Shown piece after piece: positions 1 to 11,954 of a stretch of 64,000 nucleotides of DNA. The number at the start of each line of letters is the position of its first letter. Positions within the stretch are counted from its first letter, which is position 1. The DNA lies in the NCBI GenBank assembly GCA_950295325.1, contig OX485806.1:43216001-43280000 (forward strand). The letters are read 5' to 3'. The position numbers and the translations under genes are program-made. The notes beneath the pieces were generated by a model. The model was not told where the DNA came from. It did no database searches and saw only the letters and a program-made list of their open reading frames with translations. Source of the stretch: Polytrichum commune. Taxonomy: Eukaryota; Streptophyta; Polytrichopsida; Polytrichales; Polytrichaceae.

Positions 1-169
1 ACCTCACCTCACTCAAAACCCTACCTCTCACATACTCACTAAACCCAAATCAAGACAAGGCCGAGAGCAAGTCAAGTTGACATTCCATGTACTTTGAGAA
101 ATCAAGTTAATACAAAGCAAAATCCTCGGCCAACAGGTAGTTTTACAAAGCAAAATCCTCGTCCAACAG

Positions 170-191
170 GAGGCCTCGGATCCGAGGCCTC
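170..191. repeat. 22-bp perfect palindrome centred on GGATCC
   Basis: A perfect self-complementary stretch with core AGGCCTCGGATCCGAGGCCT. The surrounding sequence (a CTCGGCCAAC-like stretch before it, a pyrimidine-rich stretch after it) is partly repeated around the second copy at 299-322. The inner core TCGGATCCGA is shared with many copies between 27 and 37 kb. Function unknown. Confidence 0.9.
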
Positions 192-298
192 TTCCTTTAC
201 CTCACCTGATTCACTTACCCTAAACATACCAAGGCCGATAGCCATAGTTATGTAGACTAATCATTTACCTTTACAAAAACAATAACCCTCGGCCAAAT

Positions 299-322
299 GG
301 AGGCCTCGGATCCGAGGCCTCC
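299..322. repeat. 24-bp perfect palindrome, second copy
   Basis: Same core as the copy at 170-191, extended by one more base pair on each side. The two copies lie about 130 bp apart in similar contexts, so they look like a small tandem duplication. Confidence 0.9.
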
Positions 323-350
323 TTCCCCCAACCTCTCATTATGCACACTT

Positions 351-707
351 CTAAACCAACATAGCATGGCCAAGAGCCCGACACCTTACCAAAATTTGGA
401 GTATGCCATCCACTAAAGCCCCAATATCCGCGCCACTATCTTCCGAGCTCCCGTCCTTTGTTGGCGTTATTGGAGTGTTCCTCGAGTCACTGAGGTTTAC
501 CTGCGTCTTTCCTCTCCCGCGGCTACGCCCTCGCCTTGATGTCTGTTGTGTTCCGCCCCCCTTGCTTCGCATAAATCTTGAAGCAAGGGTCACAATATCC
601 ACATTTAGGGTTTCAGTCCCTAGGCCTCTCCTTTCAACTCTTTTGCAGCCTCCCAACAAATTTGATTTCAGATCTTCCTCTGCCGCTTTTCTCTTGGATG
701 CCTTCAT
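351..707 (-). CDS. unrecognised basic ORF, probably an exon fragment
   Basis: A 118-codon open frame whose start is a lysine/arginine cluster (MKASKRK), nuclear-signal-like, and whose middle is a serine/glycine/arginine-rich stretch. The same frame is open upstream of this ATG and adds KKRK just before it. I see no known domain. Composition suggests a disordered nuclear protein or a transposon-encoded accessory exon. It could be a chance ORF. Confidence 0.25.
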   Translation of the reverse strand: MKASKRKAAEEDLKSNLLGGCKRVERRGLGTETLNVDIVTLASRFMRSKGGGTQQTSRRGRSRGRGKTQVNLSDSRNTPITPTKDGSSEDSGADIGALVDGILQILVRCRALGHAMLV

Positions 708-3700
708 TTTTCTCTTCTTTGAATCGTTGGTTGTCCCGACAGCAGTCCTAGCTTTTCTAACGCCTTCTTAGTTTGTTGTGCTACCTCCACGTTGTCTTCT
801 TCTTCGTAGCTATTTCCACTCTCTCCACTCCCCCATCCTCCTATATTTAAGAGATAACAATGTTTATAACAATGATGACAAACTATAATATTTAAGAGAT
901 AGTTGTTTCACAGTTGAATCTGTTCTACCATTTTAATTATGTGCTCAGACAACTGAATATATGGAGAACCCGAAGAATACGTACAACACTTGTAGAGTTC
1001 GTCTCTTTGCGTGAGTCCTTGGATGCTATCATTTCCCAACTCCTCCACTTCTGCCATTGTCTGTGCTTTACTTCCGTCCGCCTCTTCTACAATCTGTGAT
1101 AAAATAAAAGGCCGAATCTCACAGTATAGCCTCCACGAAGGTTTAGGGTTTAGGTACTTGTTGCTTTAACTCAAATCCTCGGGCGTCCCACGGCCCTCGA
1201 TTGGCGCATTCGTTGACTGTATCTTTTGTGTCCTCACTGTCTTTATCTTCTTATATGTGTAATGTGTAGACGATCGCCTCCTCTTTTTCTTCTTTGATGG
1301 TTTCGCTGTCGGAGGTTGTGTATTGCCTATTTCCTTCATGTGTTCAACCCTCCTGCAATTCAGACCAAATCGCTCTATTTCCTTTCTACAACCTCACCAC
1401 ATCAAACTCACACATTGGAAAGAGAGTGAGCTTGCATTCTTCTCAATATATAATTCATGTTTAGGGTTTTCCACTTTCTGACAGACGTTCCCCGTTTTCT
1501 TTTTTTGGCATCCTTCATCTATTCTGTATATATCTCTATGGCTTCCTCGTCTACTGTGCATTCTTTGTCAGAGATGGCGGAGCTCCATGCCAATGGCTTC
1601 GGAGTGCCCATCCTCTTTCCTATAGATGCAGACAGATTTGCACATTTGTTTTCCCTCCACCTTAGTATCAAGTTCTCCTTGTAGGATGGTTCAATCTGGG
1701 TCGAACGCGAGATTTATGATCCCCTTACCTCTTTGTTGTCCTTCACCATGCGACAACGGATCATCTGTGTGGAAACTTGCCGCAGGTAAATACAGAGTCT
1801 ACGGACTCCCTGAATCTCGGCCACACGTTTCCACCGAGATCCGTACCCTTCCTTATTCGTCCGCTTCCATTTTCAACACCCCTCCCGTCGTTCGTGTCAA
1901 GATTGAACCTGGTATTCATACTGTCATACATCTTTCTGATTCATCTGATGGTGATGAGCCCGTTCATTCCACTCCTATGGTCGAGCCATCTTCGTCCTCC
2001 CTCGGTCCCCCCTCCGTGGACCCCCCTCTTGTACGCCTTGATCCCATGTGTTTTCTTCCCCCATCCCCTCCCAAACCCACCTTTTCCATTCTTCAATGTC
2101 TTCGTACTCTTGCTTCCATGCCCGGTAGGAAAAACATCCTCAAGAAGCTAGATTATGACACCTTGCAAATTGAAGAGGTGAATTTCCTCCCCCCTCGCTT
2201 TGATGGTGATCTTATGTTTGTCTTCCCCCCACTTGGTGTCTCTTCCTCTCATACGAAGGCCCAATCCATGGACGGCATGGACAAATGCTATGACGGCCAT
2301 GTTTGGACCAAGACCCAGACCACCAATATCACCAATGACGTGGGCCTTGCTTTTCGCTCCTCCACTTGTGTTGGCCACCTCCAGTGCCAAAATCCTCAAT
2401 GCGATTACCTACAACGTGCTCATCAGACCTCCCGGTCAATGATATTGATTTCGACGGATTCACCAAGGACCCCTTCCCCGTTGGTGGTCCCTTGCCTTTG
2501 GGATCCACTCTAATGTGCCGGATCTGTAAAGAGCCTCCCAAATGCATTGCACCATTTCATAACAAAATCTTCTACGTCCACGGCAATGACACCACTCAGC
2601 GTGCATGTATTCATCTGGGCAACCATCGTCATCCCGTCAAGGTTGGCAACTGTAGAGATAGCCGCAAGCGCATCGACGCCCTCATCGAGGAGCACGTCAA
2701 GCGAACGCCCCAAGCCACTCATACCAAAATCGTCCTTGAAGCCAGCAAGGACCTTGTGGGTGAGTTCCTCCTCCGCAATGATAGTGATCCTCATCAACTT
2801 CTTTCTTTGGAAGAACTTGAGCCCGTTTTTTATCGTTGCAAAGAGTTGAATTCCCCCCACCTCGGAAACAATGTTACCACCTTCAAATACTTACGTAGGT
2901 TAGGAGTTACGGATGGCATCGCGAAGCTTAGAGGTGTTAGCACTTGGGCCTATATCCAGCGGAATCAGTTCCCGGGCCAAGGTGACGAGACGGACAAAGT
3001 TTTTATTTTCAAGATGTCCGAAGTCGGCCCTAGTAGTGGGGTCGACTTGGTTAGGCGCATGCAACCTGGCGGGGATCTGGAGCATTCTTGGATCATGTCC
3101 GACCATATCAAGCGCATCGCTAAGTGGACCACCATGGCCTGCCACGTATACGACGGAACCTACCAGCGCATCATGACCATCGCTTGTTGCGACTTTCAAT
3201 CTGAGGACAAGGATGCTCAAGTGCTTTTCTGGCACAACCTCAACTACGTCATAGCTAGGCGTGGAATTCCCAAGCCTCACTTCAAAGGATTCATGGCGGA
3301 CAGTGCGCAAGCCAATTAGAATGCTGTGAGGATTGTCTACGGGTCCGGAGATCCAAAGGTTCCCATCGATGGGCGCGAGAGAACCTGCTACTTCCATTGG
3401 ACCCAGTCTTTGGAGAAACACACCAAACTCTATATCAAACACGACTTGCAAGACCAACACAAGCGTCTCTGCCTCCAGTATCGCGACGCATCCTCTATGC
3501 TTGAGGCAGAGACGAGGTACCTCGCCATCAAGGCATGTGGGCTTCGTCTAATTGCACCTCCAAAGAGGGGCTGAAACACCTTCAACTTTGGCTGGCTTTC
3601 TGGCACTTTTGCTATCGACAATGGGGTGGCTTCATGGAATTGGTGCGTTTGTTTTGTTTTATCCTTTTTTTTCCAAGCTTTGCTTATTCCTTACAGTGCC

Positions 3701-4474
3701 ATTGCAGGAGAAAATCATGACTGCCGAGGAATTTGCACAAATGCCCAAATGCAACCTTGCTGAATCCATTCACAACAAATAGCTTCAAGCGTCCGGCAAC
3801 AAGGGTGGCGATATATACGTGGCCACTATAGATGACTACATTCGAGCCTTCGTCCAAGTCGTGGCGTACCATCAATTTCTAAAGGGTGGCGTTGGGGGCG
3901 ATGGCCCTAGCAAAGAAGAACTCAAGCTTCGATGCACTCAACGTCGTGCTTAACGTACTAGTGACCTCGTTGTTCTGCAGAAGGTTCTCCTTGACTTTGA
4001 AGGCGGGGACAAATTTTGTACTCGTAGTCCCCACCTCGAGGGTGCTAAGGTATTCGGCTCGTAGAAACGCTTGTGTGGACTGCGAAAATGGTGTCAGCTT
4101 GTAGTCATCACTACATCGATTTGCACCACCTATGTCATGTTCTGGTGATGGATTAAAGGGAACATGGGGATCTCCTAGACTTCTAATTTCCTTCTCCTAT
4201 CCTAGGCCAGCAAACATGTCTCTCTCATCTCCCATTGTGTGCAAGTGTATCTACAATCATGTTGGGTATGACTCTAATTTATAATTTATTCGACTACAAA
4301 TGATAATTATTGCAGTCCAAGCTCTAGAGTTGACTCACATATAGGACAGAGAGAAAAGTGATGGAAGAAAAACGAAGCGAGTTGATCGCCCTTTGTATTT
4401 TGATTGACTCATTATTCAATTATACCAATATCAAAAAAATCATTTTCATTTATTTTTTCTTGGATCATCCTTGG

Positions 4475-4745
4475 TTTTAATCATCTACTTATGTATTATA
4501 TTACAATTTTCCTATCATTCAAGCATTTCATGGTTTCCAAACTTAATGAGAGCATTTCAAATTTAGGGCCTTTTATTTATTTTAGGAACTATACATTCTA
4601 CGGAAATAGTTTTAATCATCTACTTATGTATTATATTATAATTTTCCTATCATTCAAGCATTTCACGGTTTCCAAACTTAATGAGAGCATTTCAAGTTTA
4701 GGGCCTTTTATTTATTTTAAAAACTATACATTCCACGGAAATAGG
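4475..4745. repeat. two direct copies of a 135-bp unit
   Basis: Two nearly identical 135-bp units start at 4475 and 4610. Each contains TTTAATCATCTACTTATG and ends in a CGGAAATAG stretch. They lie in the AT-rich block that interrupts the transposase relic, so they probably belong to an inserted element. Confidence 0.85.
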
Positions 4746-4854
4746 TCATATTTTCACTATTTTTAGAAGATATTGGAATATTTTGAATATATTCGACGTT
4801 TTTTTAAATATTTTTAAATTTGGTCTATAAAGTTTGTTATTTTTACTTTCTCTC

Positions 4855-4880
4855 CGCTCACTGCTCACATAGGAGTGTCG
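4855..4880 (-). mobile_element. possible transposon terminus with GTGAGC repeats
   Basis: Read on the minus strand this is CCTATGTGAGCAGTGAGCGG, two copies of the 7-bp GTGAGCR motif. The motif marks both ends of the 13.8-kb element at 23434-37215. It sits at the right edge of the block that interrupts the MULE relic. The matching left end was not found. Confidence 0.4.
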
Positions 4881-6131
4881 TCCTTCTCCCCCGTGTTCCA
4901 TTTGATAGTAGAGATGAATTGTGACAATTGTTTATCACACTATTACATTGTCTGGTGGAAATACAGTTTGATGTCAATGTTCAAAACCTCTTTCAATCGT
5001 TTGAAGCCATTTGGAGTGGACTAGCCCGTCTTCGCCATGGAGATCATTGTGGCCCAAGTTTGGCCGCATGTTTTTTTACGGATGTATGGACATCACAAAT
5101 CATGTAGAGAGGCATTGGGAGTGGATAAAATACTCATTACTTATGGGTATAGTAAACCGCTCGCTTTGGGATTTAGTTGTAGCAATAATGAGGAGCGCCA
5201 AAGATGAAACTCGGGTTGGAGGACCCACACTTCTCGATTATTTCAAATTACGGCAAGGCATAACTAAGTAGCATCTAACCAAATTCGAATCATTTGCTTT
5301 TAATCAATAAAGTGATTATAAAATGAGAAGTAGGTAATAAGGTTTATTTTGTGATGTTTAGCAAATTTAATTAGTTTTTATTTTATAAAACAATTTTTTT
5401 TGATATTTTGAACGTTTTAAATTCTTCCAACCGGTTTCAAGAATATTAAACATATGTCTATTTTGAAAATTTTTGTGTAGGTGACTCCGGAAGGTTTTCA
5501 AGGAGGGCAAATGATAAAGCCCATCAACGGCGTCTAAAGGATGGAGAATTTTTTTATAAATTATATATTACAAATTCCCACGGAGTTCTTCAAATTATTA
5601 ACAAAGATTTCCTCCTCTATTGCATTCGAAGTGACACTTACATATAATGTGTCTTCAAGTTGTCATTATTGTGATTGTCCATCAGTAATTCTAATTTTTA
5701 AGCATATTATTGGATTACAATTTATATTGAAGAAGTACATTTCGACCGATTTCAAATTATTCGAACTTGTTGATTCCCAAGTGCAGTATGAAGAACCGGT
5801 TGTTATGACATTCAACTTCAAAGACTCGCCAATATTTGAAGAAAACACCTCACAACCAATCAAGATTCACAATTCTTTTAAAGAAGAACGGAGGATTCAA
5901 TATCTTCAGTTACAAGCAACAATTTCAAAGGTATGGCAAACACTAGAGTCCAGTTTGATACATGTTAGTGCGGAGGAATGAAAACACAAGATAAAGTTAA
6001 GTAATAATTTCATTGAGTTAATGAAAGAGCCGTTTATATTTGATAGGCCCGCTATGATAGATCTTCCTATCAAAAGTTTTATTTTTACCATTCAAGCTAA
6101 CGTGAAGCGTACAAGAATGGGGTTTGGATGA

Positions 6132-8200
6132 AGTGCAAGGTCAATTGAAAAGAACTATGAAAATATTAATAATGCAAACAAGGGTGAAGCATTGCGGAAC
6201 GACATCTTCTCAAATGACAAGGTCATACATTTGTGTCTACATCCAAATCCAATAGGGTTTTTTTTCCACGGGTACCCAAAATTCTTTATCAAATATGCGG
6301 GACAAAAATGATGGTAGAAAAAAATGATGTTTTTGTCAATTGCCGCAATTGTCTTAGTAACATTATCGTGAAGCAAATATGATGTGGATTTCTCTATCAA
6401 CTTCAACATTCTTAAATTTTGATTGGTGTCTAATTAGTTTTGATGTACTACATGTTAATACAATATTGGGGATTTAATCGTCTAATGTTGATTATATGTA
6501 TGAAAATTATCATATTTGTTTTTTTCCTTATTGAATGCACTAATTATTTTGTACTTGAAATAGTCAAATTTATGATTATATATCATTTTTGGAATTAATA
6601 TGAATGCCTAATGTTGTATTAATTTTATTATTTTATAAATTGAATTATTGCGTATAATTGCTCTAAATTCTATAATGATTGGTGATAGGGATAGACTATT
6701 GTATAATCTTCTCTATAATTATCAAATTTATTATTATAAGTAGGTAGTTTACTTTTATCAATTATTACAATACTCCAAATAAATTTTATTCTACAATTTT
6801 ATTTCTTCAAGTCCTAGAAGATAGTTCCTCGGGGAGTTCACTGCGATAATATTAAAAAACAACATGCAGAATATATAGGATAATTTATATTCACAAAAGA
6901 AAAAACTTAGAATTCTTTTAGAAGTAATATAGGTGAGTATGTATGATAAAATTTGTATTATAAATAATATAGGCTTGATACAAAGAACGCATATTTCTAA
7001 AATATTTGTAAAAATATACCCTAGGATTTAAGGATCCTAGGTTTAGGCATGATGTTGTAGTATAAATTCTATACCCTTCTACATTATTGCATGGACCCTA
7101 TTTTTACTTGCTTTGTTGTTGGTGTTTTAATTGTTTTTTTTAACACTCAATATCGTTGTGTTTAATTGTGCGTGTAACTTGATTGAAGAACATGGGCTGA
7201 TTTTGTTGTTTGAAACTGTTTATGAACACTCTTAATGTAAAACCTTGCTATGCCTTGGATTTTGGTGACTTAGTATTTTGAATGCCCTTAAACCCTTTTG
7301 GAGCAAAATCAAATAATTATAATGAACATACATAGCTTAAATTTAGAGCTTCATCAAATTTAAAAGTAATTATAGGGTCATTTAAAAAACAAAAAATTAG
7401 CAAATTATATAATTATACGGTACAAAACATTAAGGATGGATAATTAAATACCCCTTGAATAAATACCCTTGTCACGCACGTGTATGTATATATACATGTC
7501 TAGTGAACTCCCCGAGGACAATTCCGGGTTACTATACCAATTGAATAACAAAGAAATACCTAAAAATACATGTTTTTCTTTTGTTTAAAAAGTGTGTTGA
7601 ATTGAATACCTACATTTTATTGCTTGTGCATTTTTCGTTGAATTATTATCTAAGCATCTAGATACATAGATGTAGGAATAGATTTCATGAATTTATTTAA
7701 ATTTAAAATTCAAACATCTATTATATACATACATCATTGCTATATTTCTTATTCACGATATTTTTGAATGTATTAACATGGCCTCATAGAATTTTTTTAA
7801 TTACTTTAAGATTATTTATATTATTTTTTCACAAAGAAAAGAACCAAATTCATATTTGACCTCTTTCGATTCTATTTGAATACAATTCAATTATAATGAG
7901 GGCACGCTATGAGAAGCCGTTACAATTATACAAATGATTGTCATATACATACATTAAAATCTATTGCAAACAAAATTTAAACAAAAAGTAGATTATTTTG
8001 ACAATGACCGAACGGAAAATAAATAACACATATTATATTTTATCTACACAATTAAAATAATACAGTCAGAGGTCCAATCATAATCAACATTTGACACACC
8101 TAAACCCTAATAGAAACTAGTTAATAAACTTGAATAAAACATGAAGATTTATTCCTCTCATTGAAATAGAAATTGGTTGTTACAAATCCATTTGTAACAA
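6132..8200. other. AT-rich region without recognisable genes
   Basis: Very AT-rich sequence with no convincing coding signal on either strand. The only structure seen is the inverted repeat pair at 6826-6842 and 7502-7518, listed separately. Confidence 0.7.
6826..7518. mobile_element. 693-bp segment bounded by 17-bp perfect inverted repeats
   Basis: TCCTCGGGGAGTTCACT at 6826-6842 recurs as its exact reverse complement at 7502-7518. These GC-rich ends stand out in AT-rich DNA and suggest a short non-autonomous TIR element. I could not find a matching target duplication beside them. Confidence 0.45.
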
Positions 8201-8346
8201 GTGATAAAAACAATAATTTCTATTAGAATCCAAGTACACAATACTTATAAATCTTTATCCAGACCGCTATTTTGTAGGTTTTCATTTTCCCCTACCCTTT
8301 CCTCTTCCCATCCCTCTTCCCCTACCTCATCCCCTCACTCGTCCTC

Positions 8347-9150
8347 TCACTTTGTCTTGTCCTTAGATGGACCGGGTTCAGGAACAACCGTGGTTGGATT
8401 CTCTTGTTTAAGTTCTTCCTTGATAAATCGCATGGCGTGCTGCAACCTCCAAATATCTTGTTTGTTTGCAATGCATTCTTTTTTCCATTCTTCATCTTGA
8501 TTCCATAAGAGTGTGGCATAATCAAACTTGTTTGCAAGCAACAAGCAACAAAGGTCTTCCGCCCTATTTTGTTTATTTTCTACCCATGTATCTTCTGCAA
8601 TATGGAATAAATACACCAAATATATGTCTTAGAACATAATTATATATAAATATCAACATTCACACAAATATGGTAGATTATACAAACACTAGTGAAATAG
8701 GGACACAAAAAACAAACCAAGAAACGAAAAACAAATAAAGATAAAAATTGATATGAAGACACCTTGAAAACTCCATCGAGCGTTGAAAAATTTTGTTGAA
8801 ACGGTTGATGGTGAAAGAGACCCCTCGTACTTCTCCAAAGCATCCGTAATTGTTTTAACAAAAGGATGGTCAAAATTAGCAAGCACATGGACAAGGGTTG
8901 TTAAATTGGAAACCCTCAAGTATTTTAGGGGGTCCAAAAATCCGGCACGTTGTGCTAGAACTAACATGTTCTTAGTGACAATCGCCGGCAAAGGATGAGG
9001 AAAAAAAATTTTATTCTTCTCCTTCTCAAACTCACTTGGAAGGCTTCGATTGATCCGCTTGAATGCCCAAGCACGGGTATTTTTCTCGTTCTCCACGGTG
9101 GCATCCTCCCTTCTCCTTTTTTTCAAACTCGGTCCTCTTCTGCTTGGGGG
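8347..9150 (-). pseudogene. two-exon gene relic, function unknown
   Basis: Exon 1 runs from an ATG near 9150 (MAPKQKRTEFE) down to about 8764, where a GTGTCTTC donor follows. Exon 2 begins after a TATTGCAG acceptor at about 8597 and ends at a stop at 8347. The start frame and the main frame (KKRRREDATVENEKN, then FFPHPLPAIVTKN) meet only if one base is lost in the A7 run near 9112-9120, so a homopolymer indel is likely. The product would be about 210 residues with a basic N terminus and a charged helical C terminus. No family recognised; it could be a transposon gag-like or accessory ORF. Confidence 0.45.
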
Positions 9151-9180
9151 CCATAATTGAAGTTTATGAATCTTGTACAA

Positions 9181-9830
9181 ACCCTAAACAAGATAGCAAA
9201 TTTGTTATTTTTTTTGCCCTTCAGAACAAACATACAAACTTGGAAATTCTTTGACCTCCAACAAACCTACAATCTTATAATGTCTTTATCCTTCACAACA
9301 AACCTCTAAACTTGTGCCTCCTATGCCTTTCACAACAACCCTAATACAAAAAACCTTGGACCTCTTATCAACAACAAACACCCACCTCATCAACCAATGC
9401 ACAAAAAAATGAAGATACTATGAATCTAATGTACTATAAACCAACTAAAACCCTAATCCCTCCATACACTTGTTGGGGAAGTATGTGAGGAAGCATTGTT
9501 GAGGAAGCTTGATTACTATATGGTTTCCTTACTAACCCATCCACTTGTTGACGAAGTGGATGGGGCTCGCTGACCCGGCCCCGTTCCTTCCCTAAACCCG
9601 ACCCCGAACCGGCCCGCTCCTGCCCCCACCCGGCCCCGACCAGGCCCCGCCGACCCGACCCCCCTTGTGGCCCGCTCCTGCCTCACTGTTGCCCTGCCCC
9701 TCCGGGCAGCACCACCCCCGGCTAAGTCCCACCTCCATTTGGGAGTTAGGAACGAAGGCCGCCCATGGCGTAGTCTAGGATGACATTAACAATTGACTCA
9801 ATCAGGACAACAAAATCCTAGCTAACTTAG
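9181..9830. other. intergenic stretch with a GC-rich patch
   Basis: No gene seen. From about 9570 to 9720 there is a cytosine-rich low-complexity patch built from repeated CGGCCC, GACCC and GCTCCTGC words, unlike the AT-rich DNA before it. Confidence 0.6.
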
Positions 9831-10175
9831 GGCCATGTGAGCTCAAAATCTGTGCCCACATGTGTTCTTAAGATAAAAAGAGTCCATTAGGATTAGACTT
9901 TGATTTGTAATTGATTATGAAAAATATAAAAAGAATGGAGGTTCTGAATTAGAATTTGAATTGAGTTAAAACTAGAGGTTAAGGCCTTGGTGCTAGTGGG
10001 CTAGTAGGGTTCAATGAGAATTAGTGTAGGCTTAGGAAGCTTGAAGCTTAGGCTTGAGAGCTAGGTTCACCATAACCATTAGGGGAGTAGTTGCTGTCCG
10101 TTATGGGTTAGGGATCACTAGTGACCCTAGCGAAATCCGGAGTCGGGGAAAGGTAGCAGTTGGAAGGCCGAAGCC

Positions 10176-10199
10176 CTCTCTCTCTCTCTCTCTCTCTCT
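10176..10199. repeat. (CT)n microsatellite
   Basis: Twelve CT dinucleotides inside the solo LTR. The arginine/glutamate-repeat ORFs predicted over it on the minus strand are artefacts of this repeat. Confidence 0.95.
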
Positions 10200-11017
10200 T
10201 AGTGAACCTAGGACAGAAGGCCAGGTCGGAGGCGGCGGAGTAGGTATGTGCGAGGAGCGGGTGAATGCAGGGTGGTGATGGTTGAGCAGAGGACATGGGA
10301 GGAAAGCGAGCAAATGCCCTGGAGCAGAATGCCTCCAGCAAGGGGGACATCTGTGGTGAAGGCAGTGGCATTCAACTGCCGCGGCCAGCTTGGGTTGAAC
10401 TTGTTTTCTGGTTGAGATGTGGCCGAACGACGTAGGGGGACCTGCAGCTGAGGCAGGTACCAGCAAGGAGATGCCCAAAAACAATCTTCAGAGGGGAGGG
10501 CTAAAAGGCTAAAAGGCCTAATGTAACACCAGGAGGTGTGCCGCAGGAGGGCCACTTCCAGCTGAGGGGTAAGGTGAACAACACTGGTAAGAGGCAAGCA
10601 AGAGGGGAGGCAGCCTTGACTCCTTGAAATTTCCCCCTCCCAGCTTTCCCAAGGACTGTGCCGCCCAGAGTCTATGCTGCAGAATTGTGAGGAAACACAA
10701 AAATGCACAGAGGGTGGAAGATTTACAGGGTAGCTGAATGCCGCTCCAAGGAATCATGGGCCTTGCCGAACGCATATGCTGCTGCTGGGGTTGCAGATTG
10801 ATAACATTCTGGCGAGTGAAGGGCAACTTCTACAGTGAGCAGAATGCGGATGGGATTCCAATCTGATTCAGGTAGTAAGGCGCTGCCAAGGGAGGAAATG
10901 AGGCAGGGAGTCCAGGAGAGTGTTGGACCTTCCTACATCACATCAGGGCCAATGGGCTTATTTGGACGTAAGGGGCAGGAGCAAGTTCTCATGGTAGGGA
11001 GTGGGCCTCGGTTGTTG

Positions 11018-11954
11018 TGTCGCGCACCTCTCCATGAGGAGTGCCCGCAACACCATGGGCACAAGGGGGACCCCGGAGTGACACCCGGGACTTGTGGCGC
11101 CATTGGTGAGAGGGCCCAAGTACTCTTAGCATGGGTGAGGGCCCCGGGCGTTGAGAACGCCTCTCACCCACGGGGACTAAGAGTCATGAGGGTAAGGCCA
11201 TAAGTTATGAGTAGCTTATGGTGGTGGAATTCTAGAATGCTAAGGAACACCTCAATCGGAGGAGCTAGCTAGGAGATATGGCCATTTGAGTGGGGCGCTG
11301 TCCCGGGACAACACCCTGGGACAGCAGTGACCTAGGAGTGGTGCCCGGGACTGCCAAGGTTTGAAGAGCCATAACTTCCTCAATACTTCCCCGAATGAGG
11401 CAAGTGAGGGGCCCATCGGCATCTACGCAAAGAGTAAGTGACGATAGAGTGGTCGCTCAATAGCATCAAACATCATATGTAGAAGTTATGGTGGTCTGAA
11501 GCTGCTGGGGGGTTCCAGCCCCAGCGGCTAAGGGAAAATGTCCACTTGGCCCCAACCCTTGTAGAGAGACAAAAGGATACTTGATGGTGGGGTAGGGGCC
11601 CCGCCCAAAGTCCTAGAGGCTTATATGGGTGAGGCGGCTTAGCCGACCGACCCCCCCGGAGCATACTTAGCAATGTGCTCCGGGTAGTTGTAGTGTTGTT
11701 TTGGCAACACGATGATCAACTTAAGAGTGGACTTCCATGGATGGAAGTCCACCTTAGCCATTGGCTACCTACGAAGGGGAGAGTCCCGAATGCATGTGTA
11801 GGAGGGTTTGGTGACCTAGCCATGAGCTTGAAGGTCCGCGGTTTTGGGAGCTAACCATGCATGTGCGTGGGATGTGCAGGTTAGCGTTCGTGGCACTTGC
11901 TAGGTTGGAAAGGCGGTCAAGCTAAGTGAAGGAAAACTAGCAAGGGTTGCGACA
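11018..11954 (+). mobile_element. nested solo LTR (family 2), 937 bp
   Basis: Starts TGTCGCGCACC and ends GGTTGCGACA, giving a 6-bp terminal inverted repeat TGTCGC/GCGACA. Flanks are TGTTG (11013-11017) and TGCTG (11955-11959), a 5-bp target duplication with one transition. A relative starts at 63200 with TGTCGTGCACC and shares long stretches such as GAACACCATGGGCACA-type words and TGAAGCTGCT...GCGGCTAAGGGAAAAT. Removing it restores the expected length of the surrounding family-1 LTR. Confidence 0.75.

Larger units (their letters stand above)
1686..6131 (+). pseudogene. decayed Mutator-like (MULE) transposase with SWIM zinc finger
   Basis: Pieces of one transposase can be followed across frames. 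An N-terminal part (1686 to about 2430) includes a Cys-rich stretch (CQNPQCDY) resembling MULE zinc motifs. A one-base shift near 2410-2440 leads into a DDE-like core with YDGTYQR, then FMADSAQAN, then CYFHW, the usual D...D...C-x-x-H arrangement of MULE transposases. A second shift lies near 3535-3545, then a 65-bp GT-AG intron at 3643-3707. Coding similarity resumes at 4990-5271 (HVERHWEWIKY), and a SWIM-like motif CDCP..FKH follows at about 5650-5720, with the third ligand Cys replaced by Phe. In-frame stops lie at 3317 (TAG), 3779 (TAG) and 3951 (TAA), plus others downstream. The stretch about 4150-4985 is foreign to the coding sequence. The family call is inferred from motif order; no search was run. 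Confidence 0.75.

Noticed and set aside
3572-3574. TGA in the MULE frame taken as a nonsense change
   Set aside because: A one-base shift near 3540 moves the reading frame; in the new frame the text continues with LQLWLAFWHF, so this TGA is out of frame.
10101-10708. Overlapping minus-strand ORFs of 87-166 codons
   Set aside because: They lie in a solo LTR and over a (CT)n run, giving Arg-Glu repeats; no domain or conservation signal.
11095-11101. TGGCGCC, which looks like a retroviral-type primer binding site
   Set aside because: It lies inside the 937-bp LTR, not directly after an LTR end, and no internal retroelement region follows.
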